This document shows, one piece after another, positions 15,454 through 23,600 of a stretch of 32,299 bases of DNA (position 1 is the first letter of the stretch; each line of letters begins with the position of its first letter). The stretch is taken from the NCBI GenBank assembly GCA_029865885.1, contig JARXAK010000085.1:1-32299 (forward strand), written 5' to 3'. The notes beneath the pieces were generated by a model. That model made no database searches. It saw only the letters and a program-made list of their open reading frames with translations, and was not told the origin of the DNA. A program made the translations under genes and the position numbers. This stretch comes from Rhizobium sp. (GTDB lineage: Bacteria > Pseudomonadota > Alphaproteobacteria > Rhizobiales > Rhizobiaceae).

Positions 15454-15765
15454 TTAAAGCCCCACCGCCTTGCGCAAGGCCTCGTTCATCCGCGACTGCC
15501 ATCCCTCGCCACCCGCCTTGAACCGGTCGATCACCTCGGCATCGAGCCGCAGGCTGATCGCCTTCTTCGTCGTCTCCGCCTTGGGCCGTCCGAGCTTGCG
15601 GTCGATCGCTGCGGCGAGATCCGGAAATACCTCGCGGAAGGGGCGGAACTCCTTCAGCTCCTCTTCGGTGATTTCGGGGTTGTCGGGATCAGACGCAATC
15701 ATCGCCTGGATCTCGGCTTCTTCCTCATCTGTCAGGGGACGTGCAGAGGAGAATTTGTTTTTCAT
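15454..15765 (-). CDS. brnA: BrnA family antitoxin (copy 1)
   Basis: A 103-residue antitoxin. An acidic N-terminal half (TDEEEAEIQAMIASDPDNPE) is followed by a C-terminal ribbon-helix-helix (KKAISLRLDAEVIDRF, then GWQSRMNEALRKAVGL). BrnA dimers bind DNA and neutralise BrnT. The gene overlaps the upstream brnT stop by 4 bases (ATGA), so translation is coupled. The last 110 bp, 15462-15571, are identical to the second copy at 16127-16236, showing recent duplication or gene conversion, while the N-terminal thirds have diverged. The pair probably autoregulates through the GTATATAC site at 16018-16025. Confidence 0.92.
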   Translation of the reverse strand: MKNKFSSARPLTDEEEAEIQAMIASDPDNPEITEEELKEFRPFREVFPDLAAAIDRKLGRPKAETTKKAISLRLDAEVIDRFKAGGEGWQSRMNEALRKAVGL

Positions 15766-16010
15766 GTCTCGCTCCTTTCCCGACGGCTCGCCGGACGCAT
15801 GGAGATGATGGAGATTGCTTCGCGCCCCATCGGAAGAAAGACGACTGCGACGATAACGCGGCCCTGGAATTCACCGATCGCGATCGCCCGACCGGTCTTC
15901 GCCGTCCGGATCGATGCGTTCAGGAAAAACGACACATCAAGCTCGGCGAAGTCGAGGCCGTGCTTCGCCAGATTCTGTTGCCGCTTCGGTTCATCCCAGA
16001 CGATCACCAT
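15762..16010 (-). CDS. brnT: BrnT family toxin (copy 1)
   Basis: An 82-residue ribonuclease-type toxin (DUF497). The N-terminus VIVWDEPKRQQNLAKHGLDF is the diagnostic WDxxKxxxNxxKHGxxF motif; the strand AIAIGEFQGRVIVAVVFLP and the closing ISIISMRPASRRER follow. BrnT inhibits translation by RNA cleavage and is neutralised by BrnA encoded just downstream. It starts with ATG at 16010, directly after an AT-rich promoter region with the palindrome GTATATAC. Length and motifs are complete, so this copy should be functional. Confidence 0.93.
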   Translation of the reverse strand: MVIVWDEPKRQQNLAKHGLDFAELDVSFFLNASIRTAKTGRAIAIGEFQGRVIVAVVFLPMGREAISIISMRPASRRERSET

Positions 16011-16017
16011 AGTTTAT

Positions 16018-16025
16018 GTATATAC
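16018..16025. promoter_or_regulatory. Promoter-region palindrome of brnTA copy 1
   Basis: GTATATAC lies 8 bp upstream of the brnT start in an AT-rich stretch that contains the likely -10 element. The same sequence with its surroundings is repeated before copy 2. BrnTA autorepression is known for the family; this site is the natural candidate. Confidence 0.45.
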
Positions 16026-16118
16026 GAAAATTCCGCAAGCCGACATCCTGCATTTTGAGGGGCCTTCCTTTTCAGCCCCACTGAGACAAACGCATTGCCA
16101 GCATTCTGGGCAGGATCT

Positions 16119-16427
16119 TCACAAGCCCACCGCCTTGCGCAAGGCCTCGTTCATCCGCGACTGCCATCCCTCGCCACCCGCCTTGAACCGGTCGATCACC
16201 TCGGCATCGAGCCGCAGGCTGATCGCCTTCTTCGTCATCTCAGCCTTGGGACGACCAAGCTTCCGATCGATCGCTGCGGCGAGATCGGGAAAGACTTCTC
16301 GGAAGGGGCGAAGCTCGGCAATCTCCGCCTCGGTCATCTCGGGGTTGTCATCGACCTCGTCCCAGTCGGCCCGGCTATAGCCCCGGTCTTCTCGAAGACC
16401 GTCTGCCACAGGCTTTGTCTTCTTCAT
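16119..16427 (-). CDS. brnA: BrnA family antitoxin (copy 2)
   Basis: A 102-residue antitoxin whose C-terminal ribbon-helix-helix differs by only one residue from copy 1 over about the last 58 residues (A/E shared, then AETT versus AEMT). The N-terminus differs: KKTKPVADGLREDRGYSRAD, which resembles the basic-acidic start of many BrnA proteins more than copy 1 does. The start ATG at 16427 overlaps the stop of the upstream brnT2 frame by 4 bases. With so similar a dimerisation and DNA-binding region, the two antitoxins may form mixed dimers and share operators. Spacing to copy 1 is 665 bp. Confidence 0.92.
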   Translation of the reverse strand: MKKTKPVADGLREDRGYSRADWDEVDDNPEMTEAEIAELRPFREVFPDLAAAIDRKLGRPKAEMTKKAISLRLDAEVIDRFKAGGEGWQSRMNEALRKAVGL

Positions 16428-16672
16428 CGCAATGCCCTCCGCTCGGCCGGATTTGCGGCCCGCATGGAAATCACCGACAGGTCCTCGGTTCCGAGCCGCA
16501 CGAAAATCACGGCCACGGTCCCATCCGCCAACCGCCCGATCGCCTGCAGCCTGCCGCGCTTGGCCGGCCTGATCAGCGCATGTTCGAAAAACGCAAGCGA
16601 CAGGTCGGTAAAATCCAGCCCGTGCTTGTCGATATTCGCCAGCCGCTTCGGTTCATCCCAGACGAAGATCGT
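16424..16672 (-). CDS. brnT: BrnT family toxin (copy 2) with ACG in place of the ATG start
   Basis: An open frame of exactly the same length as copy 1 (249 bp) reads IFVWDEPKRLANIDKHGLDF and later AVIFVRLGTEDLSVISMRAA, so the toxin body is intact. At the position of the copy 1 initiator ATG this copy has ACG (minus strand 16672-16670); the flanking bases are otherwise identical between copies, and an in-frame TAA lies two codons further upstream. No ATG, GTG or TTG is available near the N-terminus. Either ACG is used weakly, giving low toxin dose, or translation is lost and the antitoxin remains. The 4-base overlap with brnA2 is preserved. Confidence 0.78.
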   Translation of the reverse strand, partial: TIFVWDEPKRLANIDKHGLDFTDLSLAFFEHALIRPAKRGRLQAIGRLADGTVAVIFVRLGTEDLSVISMRAANPAERRALR

Positions 16673-16679
16673 AGTTTAT

Positions 16680-16687
16680 GTATATAC
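16680..16687. promoter_or_regulatory. Promoter-region palindrome of brnTA copy 2
   Basis: GTATATAC again lies 8 bp upstream of the toxin frame, 662 bp from its counterpart, in an identical AT-rich stretch of about 30 bp. Confidence 0.45.
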
Positions 16688-16732
16688 GAAAATTCCGCAA
16701 GCCGGCATCCTGCCAATCTGGGGGCTTTTCGT

Positions 16733-17053
16733 TCAGCCCCGGGCAGGCAAGAGGATGACCGCCGCCCCGACGAGGCAGATTGCGGCACCCGTCAGGTCGA
16801 AGCGATCGGGCCTTTGCCCCTCGATCAGCCAGAGCCAGCCAAGCGACGCCGCGATATAGACCCCGCCATAGGCGGCATAGGCGCGGCCTGCAGCCTCCGA
16901 GGGCACCAGCGTCAGGAGCCAGGCGAAGAGGGCGAGTGAGAGAAGGCCGGGAACGAGCCAGAGCGGCGAACGGTCAAGCTTCAGGCAGGCCCAGAAGGCA
17001 AAGCATCCGGCAATTTCGGCGAGCGCCGCAAGGGGATAGATGAGGAAGGTCAT
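16733..17053 (-). CDS. ynfA: YnfA/UPF0060 family small membrane protein
   Basis: A 106-residue inner-membrane protein with four hydrophobic helices ([59 protein letters not shown] and [16 protein letters not shown]). The motifs [20 protein letters not shown] and [12 protein letters not shown] are diagnostic for UPF0060. The family resembles small multidrug resistance transporters, and YnfA in enterobacteria has been linked to drug efflux, but the role here is not proven. The gene is 61 bp upstream of brnT2 on the same strand; cotranscription is possible. Confidence 0.92.
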   Translation of the reverse strand: MTFLIYPLAALAEIAGCFAFWACLKLDRSPLWLVPGLLSLALFAWLLTLVPSEAAGRAYAAYGGVYIAASLGWLWLIEGQRPDRFDLTGAAICLVGAAVILLPARG

Positions 17054-17108
17054 GGCGCCGATCCTGCCATGGCCGCCGGTCAGGCGAAAGGGCAGGGAGC
17101 TGTGTGGT

Positions 17109-17927
17109 TCAGCCGGAGCGGCCCTGCAGGTTCAGGACATGGCAGACGCGCGGCACGAGCTCCGCCTCCTTCGGGAAGCAGACGAAGAAACCCTGCACGC
17201 TGTCGAAGCCAAGTTGGACTGCGGTTTCCATCTGGTCTTCGTTTTCCACGCCCGCCGCCGTGACGATCATGCCGAGATCATGGCCGAGCGCGATCACATG
17301 GCGCACAATCGCTTTGTCGACCGGATTGGTCAGCGCGCTCCGCATCAGCGAATGATCGATCTTGAGGCGCCGGAAGCTGTGGTTGCGAAGCGCCGAGAGC
17401 CCGGCATGGGTGGCGCCGAAATTGTCCATGGCGAGCGAGAAGCCGCAGTAATGCAACGCTTCCAGCGCCAGGCTGACAGGCTTTGCGAGCGGCCCGTAAA
17501 AGGCCGGCTCCGCCACCTCGATTTCCAGCCTGTCGGGTGTCAGGCCGAAATCCTGCACCATGTCGCTGAGCCTCAGGGCAAAATCGCCGGCGCAGAGGTC
17601 GAAGGCCGTGGCATTGATGCTGATGCGGCCGAAATCATGGCCCTCGGCGCGCCAGCGGGCGGCCTGCCGCAGGGTGGTCGACAGCACGAAGTCGCGAATC
17701 GACAGCGACAGCATCGGATCGTGGAAGACCGAGCGGAAGTCCTGGGCTGCCGCCAGTCGTCCCGGTGCAATCCGCCAGCGCAGCAGCGTCTCGACGCTGT
17801 CCACCTCGCGCTGGTCGACAGAATAGATGGGTTGATAGGTGAGCTCAAAGCGTCCGCGTTCCAGCGCGCGCTTCGCATTGTTGACCAGAATGATGTGATC
17901 CAGACTGCTGTCCAAGCTCGACCCCAT
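17109..17927 (-). CDS. Stand-alone EAL-domain protein with altered catalytic motifs
   Basis: A 272-residue protein that is almost only an EAL domain (cyclic-di-GMP phosphodiesterase family). The EAL motif is ETL (46-48 in VETLLRW). Metal and catalytic residues kept are Glu46, Asn105 (SINATAFD), Glu137 (EVAE), Asp168, Lys188 (LKID), Glu227 (GVEN) and Gln244 (QGFF). The second Asp of the DDFG motif is Asn169 (DNFG), and AEGVE has become AAGVE. These changes suggest weak or no hydrolysis, so it may bind cyclic-di-GMP or a protein partner instead. No sensory or membrane domain is present. The ATG at 17927 starts the domain almost immediately. Confidence 0.9.
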   Translation of the reverse strand: MGSSLDSSLDHIILVNNAKRALERGRFELTYQPIYSVDQREVDSVETLLRWRIAPGRLAAAQDFRSVFHDPMLSLSIRDFVLSTTLRQAARWRAEGHDFGRISINATAFDLCAGDFALRLSDMVQDFGLTPDRLEIEVAEPAFYGPLAKPVSLALEALHYCGFSLAMDNFGATHAGLSALRNHSFRRLKIDHSLMRSALTNPVDKAIVRHVIALGHDLGMIVTAAGVENEDQMETAVQLGFDSVQGFFVCFPKEAELVPRVCHVLNLQGRSG

Positions 17928-17999
17928 GAATTCCCGGAGACATCTCCGAAAATTGTATCAGCACCCATTATATATCAGTGATAGTTGCGTGGAAGTGAA

Positions 18000-18023
18000 C
18001 AAAAACTCGCCGATAACGGCGAG
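18000..18023 (-). terminator. Rho-independent terminator of the HerA-like gene
   Basis: On the minus strand CTCGCCG (18023-18017) pairs with CGGCGAG (18012-18006) around a 4-nt loop, followed by TTTTT (18005-18001). It is 44 bp beyond the stop codon of the HerA-like gene. Confidence 0.85.
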
Positions 18024-18066
18024 CTTTCGTCACTCAGTTCTTGTGGCGCGCGGAAAAAATCCAGAA

Positions 18067-19626
18067 TCACCGCCTCAGGCTGCCCAAAATCCCCCGCACC
18101 AGCGCCCGGCCGACCGATGTCGCGACCGAACGCGCCGCACTCTTCATCGCCGCCTCGACCACGGTTTCGCGCTGATAGCCGCCGGAACGCTTGTTCGTCC
18201 GGCCGCTGTCCATCTCTGTGTCATCGTCGCCGAAGCCCGGCAGCGTCCAGCGACCGGCAGCACTGTCGCCACCCTTGGCCTTTTCCTCTGCCGCGCGCTT
18301 GGCGGCTTCCGCTTCCGCCGCCTTTTTCGCCCGCGCGTTGAGGATCTCATAGGCCGATTCCGAATCGAGATCGATGTCGTACTGGCCGGCCACCGGCGAG
18401 AGGCTCATCACCTTCTGCCGCTCAGGCTCGGTCAGCGGCCCGACCCGGCCCGAGGGAGGGCGGATCAGCGTGCGCTCGACCATGGAGGGAATGCCCTTGG
18501 CCTCCAGCGTCGAAACGAGCGCCTCGCCGATGCCAAGCTGGGTGATGGCGTCGGCGCAATCGAAGGCCGGGTTGGGGCGAAAGGTATCGGCTGCCGTCTT
18601 CACAGCCTTCTGTTCGCGCGGCGTATAGGCGCGCAGCGCATGCTGCACCCGGTTGCCAAGCTGGGCGAGCACGGTTTCCGGCACGTCGAGCGGGTTCTGC
18701 GTGACGAAATAGACGCCCACACCCTTGGAACGGATCAGCCGCACCACCTGCTCGACGCGCTCGATCAGCACTTTGGGCGCATCATTAAAGAGAAGATGGG
18801 CCTCGTCGAAGAAGAACACCAGCTTCGGCTTGTCGAGATCGCCCACTTCCGGCAACTCCTCGAACAGTTCCGAGAGCAGCCAGAGCAGGAAGGTCGCGTA
18901 AAGACGCGGGTTCATCATCAGCTTGTCGGCGGCCAGGATCGAGATCGCGCCGCGCCCGTCATGGGTGGTGCGCATGATGTCGGTGACGGCCAGCGCCGGC
19001 TCGCCGAAGAAGTTCTGCGCGCCCTGCTGTTCGAGAATCAGCAAGCCCCGCTGCAGCGTGGCGATCGAGGCCTTGGAAATCAGGCCGAACTGGCTGGAAA
19101 GCTCGGTCGCATGCTCGGCCATATAGGTCAAAAGTGCCTGCAGATCCTTCAGATCCATGAGCGGCAGCCCGCCCTGATCGGCAATCTTGAAGGCGATGTT
19201 GAGCGCGCCTTCCTGGGCTTCCGAGGCATTCATCAGCCGCGACAGCAAGAGCGGCCCCATCTCCGCGACGGTCGTGCGCACCCGGTGGCCCTTCTCGCCG
19301 TAGATATCCCAGAAGATCACCGGAAATTCGGAGGGCGCATAGGCCGTGAAGCCGATCTGCTCGGCGCGCTGGGTGATCCAGTCCTTCGGCTCGCCCATGG
19401 CGGCAATGCCCGAGAGATCGCCCTTGATATCGGCGGCAAAGACGGGAACGCCGGCTTCCGAAAAACTTTCGGCCAAAACCTGCAGCGTCACGGTCTTGCC
19501 GGTGCCGGTTGCCCCGGTCACGATACCGTGGCGGTTGCCGTATTTCAGCGCCAGATATTCCGCCTTGTTCAGGCTGTCGTCCGGATTGCGGCTGGAACCG
19601 AGATAAAGCGAACCTTCTTGCAGCAT
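18067..19626 (-). CDS. HerA-like helicase/ATPase (DUF853, YjgR-type)
   Basis: A 519-residue P-loop ATPase of the HerA/FtsK superfamily, DUF853 branch. Walker A is GATGTGKT (38-45) and Walker B is LVFFFDEAHLLF near 270. The N-terminus LYLGSSRNPDDSLNKAEYLA and the later VYFVTQNPLDVPETVLAQLG are typical of YjgR-like proteins. A charged Ala/Lys/Glu stretch (about 420-455) leads to a basic C-terminal tail ending SVGRALVRGILGSLRR. The cellular role of this branch is not established. It starts with ATG at 19626 and ends in a strong terminator. It forms a single-gene unit. Confidence 0.9.
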   Translation of the reverse strand: MLQEGSLYLGSSRNPDDSLNKAEYLALKYGNRHGIVTGATGTGKTVTLQVLAESFSEAGVPVFAADIKGDLSGIAAMGEPKDWITQRAEQIGFTAYAPSEFPVIFWDIYGEKGHRVRTTVAEMGPLLLSRLMNASEAQEGALNIAFKIADQGGLPLMDLKDLQALLTYMAEHATELSSQFGLISKASIATLQRGLLILEQQGAQNFFGEPALAVTDIMRTTHDGRGAISILAADKLMMNPRLYATFLLWLLSELFEELPEVGDLDKPKLVFFFDEAHLLFNDAPKVLIERVEQVVRLIRSKGVGVYFVTQNPLDVPETVLAQLGNRVQHALRAYTPREQKAVKTAADTFRPNPAFDCADAITQLGIGEALVSTLEAKGIPSMVERTLIRPPSGRVGPLTEPERQKVMSLSPVAGQYDIDLDSESAYEILNARAKKAAEAEAAKRAAEEKAKGGDSAAGRWTLPGFGDDDTEMDSGRTNKRSGGYQRETVVEAAMKSAARSVATSVGRALVRGILGSLRR

Positions 19627-19918
19627 GCGGACGTTTCTCCCATCGTCATCAGGACTTCAGCTTGCTCTTATAGGAGGACTGTGGAACATCGACAACGGTC
19701 GGATGTCTCACCGTGATACATGGCGTCCGCGAGAAGACGGCAGGTCAGGGCAAAGGCTTCAGGCGTCGCCATCGCTTGCCACGTTCTGACGATCGGGCAG
19801 GCGCCATGGACGGGGCAATGGACCGGGCAATGGCCGGCGCGGGCAGGGGGCACCATCCCCGGCAAATTTCGCCGCAGGCGGTGCCGGGCGCTTGAGTTCG
19901 GAAACAATATTCATTACG
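19627..19918. other. Intergenic region between the HerA-like gene and the DUF-type gene
   Basis: About 290 bp with no supported gene. It contains a G-rich, imperfectly repeated stretch around 19805-19855 (GGGCAATGG occurs twice, near 19814 and 19826). Open frames on the plus strand here lack ribosome binding sites. Confidence 0.4.
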
Positions 19919-19934
19919 TTGACGTTAACGTCAA
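19919..19934. promoter_or_regulatory. Perfect 16-bp palindrome upstream of the 129-residue protein
   Basis: TTGACGTTAACGTCAA reads the same on both strands. It lies 25 bp before the start codon, just ahead of the ribosome binding site CAGGAGG (19944-19950), so a bound dimer would block transcription or early elongation. The core ACGTTAACGT resembles operators described for MerR-family LiuR-type regulators; this similarity is from memory and not tested. Confidence 0.6.
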
Positions 19935-19959
19935 AAATCGCCTCAGGAGGACTTCGAAG

Positions 19960-20349
19960 ATGAGCGAAATCGTCACCCGTATCGCCGACAGTGTCGGCAT
20001 TTCCCCCGATGTCGCCGAAAAGGCACTCGGCATGATGCTCGGCTTCCTGCAGCGCGAAGCAGCCGACGGCCCGGTCGCCAAGATGATCGAAGCCATCCCG
20101 GGCGCAGCCGAACTCGTGGCTGCCCATAACGGCGAAGGCGCCGGCAAGGGCCTGCTCGGCGGCCTGATGAGCGCCATCGGCGGCGGCGGCATCATGGGCC
20201 TTGGCCAGCAGCTGATGTCGCAAGGCCTCGGCATGGGCGAGATCTCGACGCTCGCCAAGGAAACCATGGCCGTCGCCCGCGAATATGCCGGCGCGGATGT
20301 CGTGGACGAGGTTGTTGCCTCGGTTCCGGGCCTCAGCCAGTTCGTCTGA
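19960..20349 (+). CDS. Small Gly-rich helical protein, DUF2267/DUF2780-like
   Basis: A 129-residue soluble protein. Two helical halves (SPDVAEKALGMMLGFLQREA with a PGAAELVAA end, and MGEISTLAKETMAVAREYAG with a PGLSQFV end) surround a Gly-rich link (GLLGGLMSAIGGGGIMGLGQ). This layout is reminiscent of the DUF2267 and DUF2780 groups, whose function is unknown; I cannot decide between them. The ATG at 19960 has CAGGAGG upstream. Expression is probably controlled through the 16-bp palindrome at 19919-19934. An intrinsic terminator follows within 30 bp, so it is monocistronic. Confidence 0.78.
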   Translation: MSEIVTRIADSVGISPDVAEKALGMMLGFLQREAADGPVAKMIEAIPGAAELVAAHNGEGAGKGLLGGLMSAIGGGGIMGLGQQLMSQGLGMGEISTLAKETMAVAREYAGADVVDEVVASVPGLSQFV

Positions 20350-20374
20350 GACGAAGGATAGAGTTTGAAATGAC

Positions 20375-20403
20375 AAAGCCGCCGGGGCAACCTGGCGGCT
20401 TTT
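20375..20403 (+). terminator. Rho-independent terminator
   Basis: AAAGCCGCC (20375-20383) pairs with GGCGGCTTT (20394-20402), with the T run ending at 20403, 25 bp after the stop of the preceding gene. Confidence 0.85.
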
Positions 20404-20419
20404 CTGCGTTGTGGAAGCC

Positions 20420-20660
20420 GCCGCGCCTCTCCCCCGGGGAGAGGTGGCAATCGCATATGGAAAAAGCCCCCTCTGGCCTGCCGGCCATCTCCCCCACAAG
20501 GGGGGAGAGGACGTGGCGCAAACCACGCATTTACAACAGGCGACGGCGCGACCGGGTTAAGCCCTCCCCCTTGTGGGGAGGGTTGGGAGGGGCCTTTCTC
20601 TTGCCTATGCGATTCCCACCGGGGAAAGAGTGGCCGAGCGAAGCGGAGGCCGGGTGAGGG
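20420..20660. repeat. Cluster of intergenic palindromic repeats (CTCCCC/GGGGAG type)
   Basis: Three hairpin units lie in this gap: 20426-20444 (CCTCTCCCC/GGGGAGAGG), 20488-20508 (TCTCCCCC/GGGGGAGA, loop ACAAG) and 20562-20582 (CCCTCCCC/GGGGAGGG, loop CTTGT), with a G-rich tail to about 20660. They resemble the element at 8650-8697. This gap adjoins the 3' end of the STAND ATPase gene. Confidence 0.7.
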
Positions 20661-20689
20661 GGAGCCAGAGGCTTGATGCCAGGGAGAGG

Positions 20690-23600
20690 TCATCTTGTCT
20701 CAATGTTTGGAATCTGATCCCAGTCCACGCCGATCTCTCCCACTAGACGAAAGATTTCTTCAATTCCTTTGTCATCGGGGAACCGGACGTGAGCGTCCTT
20801 GATAACTGCTATGCAACTGCCAAAGCCAGTCGTTGAGCTGTTTTCGGCGGACCAAACGACACGCGCCATTGCTCCCAAAGCAGCATCAGCGCTCTGATCC
20901 AAATCCGGCCACTGCCCTGCCTGTCGATATGAATAGTATCGTCGGGCGCTTGCGTGGCCATACATGCTGGCGATCTCGCTGTTGGACTCAAAGCCGCCGA
21001 CAAGCGCCTTCACCCAAAAATGCATGGCTTCCACGAGAGTCCAGATGCCTGACCCGCCAGCATGGATGGTAACGTTGACTGCGGCCATGGCGCACTGCCG
21101 GACGATTTCGGCATCTGCGGGGATTTGAACCCACAATGCGTGTAGGCGGTTTACCATGGCCTCCACGTATACCCAGTTGCCCGCTGCGCCGGCATAAGAT
21201 GTCACGTTGACTGCAGCCATGGCTTCCTGCCGACCGATATCTGAGTGGTCAGGAAATTTGGTGCGCAGTGCGTCTAGGCGTTTGAACCCGGCATCGACAC
21301 GTACCCAGTCGCCTGCTGCGCTGGCGTTGCAGAGGACAATACCGGCGGACTTGGCCTGTGCGAAGGCAATATCTCCATCGGTAGGGAACGCGGCGCTTAG
21401 TGCATCAAGGCGGTTGAACATGGCCTCAACTCGTGGTCGATCTCCTGCCGCGTCGGCGCTAGCAAGCACGTTGAAGGCGGCCATAGCTTCGTGTCGGGGA
21501 ATCTCGGTATGGTGCGGGAAACTGGCGCGTATCGAGCCCAGACGGTCGAGCATAACTTCGCATCGTGCCCAGTCGCTAGCGGCGCCAGCGTGACCGGTGA
21601 CATTGACGGCAGCGGCGGCTTCGTGCTGGGCGATTTCGGCCTGGTCAGGGAAATCAGCGCGCATTGCGTCAAGGCGGTTAAACATGGCCTCGACACGTAG
21701 CCAGTCTCCAGCTGCGCTGGCGTGAGCGCTGACGTTGAAGGCAGCCTTCGACTGTTCTAGGGCGATCTCGGCACTATTGGGGAACGCGACGTGTATAGCA
21801 TCCAACCGGGTTAACATGGTTTCGACACGTCCCCAGTCACCTGCCATGCTAGCGTGGGTGACGAAGTTGAAGGCGGCCATGGCTTCTCGACGAGCGAGGA
21901 TCGGGTCCGTCGAGAACCGATCCCGGAATGACCGAATCCGTGATCGCAGTTGATCCAGTTCCGACCAATCGGCTTGATCGCTAAGCGAAGCAATCAGATC
22001 TATGCACAAGCCAGCGAATAGCCTAGCACCCACCAGACTAATCGTCTCGCTTGGAGACAATAGCCCGACCCCTCTTGTGCGATCAGGAAAATCGTTCAGG
22101 CATCTGAGGCAGAACCGCAAGAAGTCGCCGCGATCCAGTTCGAAAGCGGCGTCAATAAGCTCTTGCGCCAGTCCGGCTTTCTGTAACGACTCAAGCCGCG
22201 AAAGCACAAAGTGCTCACCGAGGATATCCGGTTCGACCGCATTAACGAAAAAGGTGGGTTCGATGGAACCCATGGCCTCCAGCACGCTCACGTCTGGTCC
22301 AAGCGGTAGGACTTCGCCACGCAGCCCTTTGGCTTGAGGCGTATTCAGGGCTGAACGTGGCAGACCCAGGCCCATGGTGGCAAAAGCCAGCAGATTTTCG
22401 TGCCATTCCAGCTTTGCTGAATTCTGAGCACACGCCGGACGCCAGCGTGTCTGACGCTCTCGTTCAATCAAGTCGTCAAAGATATCATTGCGATCCAAGG
22501 CTTCGATTACGGCATCGAGCTCGACGTCGCCCTGACCTATCGCCTCGATCAGCGTTTCGGCGACCGCTGACGCAAATAGGGCACGAGGCAGGGGAATGAT
22601 CTCCTTATCGGTCTCATAGCTACGGAAATCGACTTTCCACGCGGCAAACAGAAGTCGATCATCCGGCGGCGGCTTCAAACCGGCCTTTTCAAAGCGCTCC
22701 TTCATAAGAGTTACAATCGCCTCTGGCGCCAGCGGCGGCACCGGATAACCCTCACGCATATTGCCGAGCACATGGTCCAGCAGCCCTTGGCTGGCGGAAT
22801 CGCCGCCCAGAAACTGCTTGAACCATTCTCCCTTGATATCCCTCTCCAAAAGCAGCACCCGCACAGGGAGATCGAATTCTTTCCAGTCCCGGTCGAACAT
22901 GCGAAGCAGCTTGTTGACAGCCTCGGGTGCTTGGGCGGGATAGTCGATCACAAAAAGCGTCGGACGGCGCGGCCGCCAGTTGAATGGCCCCGACGTGAGT
23001 GCCTTCAGTTCCTCAAAACCGAGCTTGCCGGCAATCCAGGGCGCTGGAACGTGGTTCTTGCAGAATTCCAGTGCCAATCGGCTCTTGCCCTCACCACCTG
23101 GCCCGGTCAACAGCAGCCAGCTGAACCGATTCATAGCCGGTGATGGAACGATCTGGCTGAGGAAATTGCTGAGCACCGCCAGCTCATCCTCCCGACCGTG
23201 AAAGCCGTAGAGACCGGAGGTATAGGTCAGCCGTTCCAGTACAGAGTCGATTCGCCCGCTGCGCTCCCAATTCCCATCGACACCAGCTGTCAGCAGCCGC
23301 GGTTCCGTCATGTCGCGCAACACGGTCTCCAGCGTCGCGCCGATCTCCTTGGCCAGATCCGCGATCTGCCCGGAAATACCCTGCAAGGTTGACCGTGTGT
23401 GAAGGGCCGTAACGACCTCCAATTCGGTCGTCATGTCGGCCAGCATTGCCTCATCGTCAGCCGGTGACACATTCAGGTCTTCCAGCAATCTTTGCTTGAG
23501 CGTGTTCTTGTCCTTTTCTGCGGATTTCAAATTGCTGATCCGCCGCAGAACGCCGGCAATCGCCGGGCTAGCCTCCAGAATGTCGATGAGCTTCGACTTA

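Larger units (their letters stand above)
15461..16740. repeat. Tandem duplication covering the two brnTA modules
   Basis: Two units with an offset of 662-665 bp carry the same gene order, the same start-stop overlap and the same promoter segment. Identity is perfect over 15462-15571 versus 16127-16236 and over about 30 bp of the promoter; the toxin frames and antitoxin N-termini are much more diverged, so this is an old duplication with patches kept identical by gene conversion or selection, or two related modules that recombined. Confidence 0.8.

Noticed and set aside
17926-19716. Long plus-strand frame opposite the HerA-like gene
   Set aside because: It is antisense to a clear ATPase gene, crosses its terminator and start, and has a composition typical of a shadow frame.
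20960-21886. Regularly spaced repeats that might be a CRISPR-like array
   Set aside because: The 132-bp period is a multiple of three, in frame, and the copies vary as protein repeats do; there are no short exact repeats with unique spacers.
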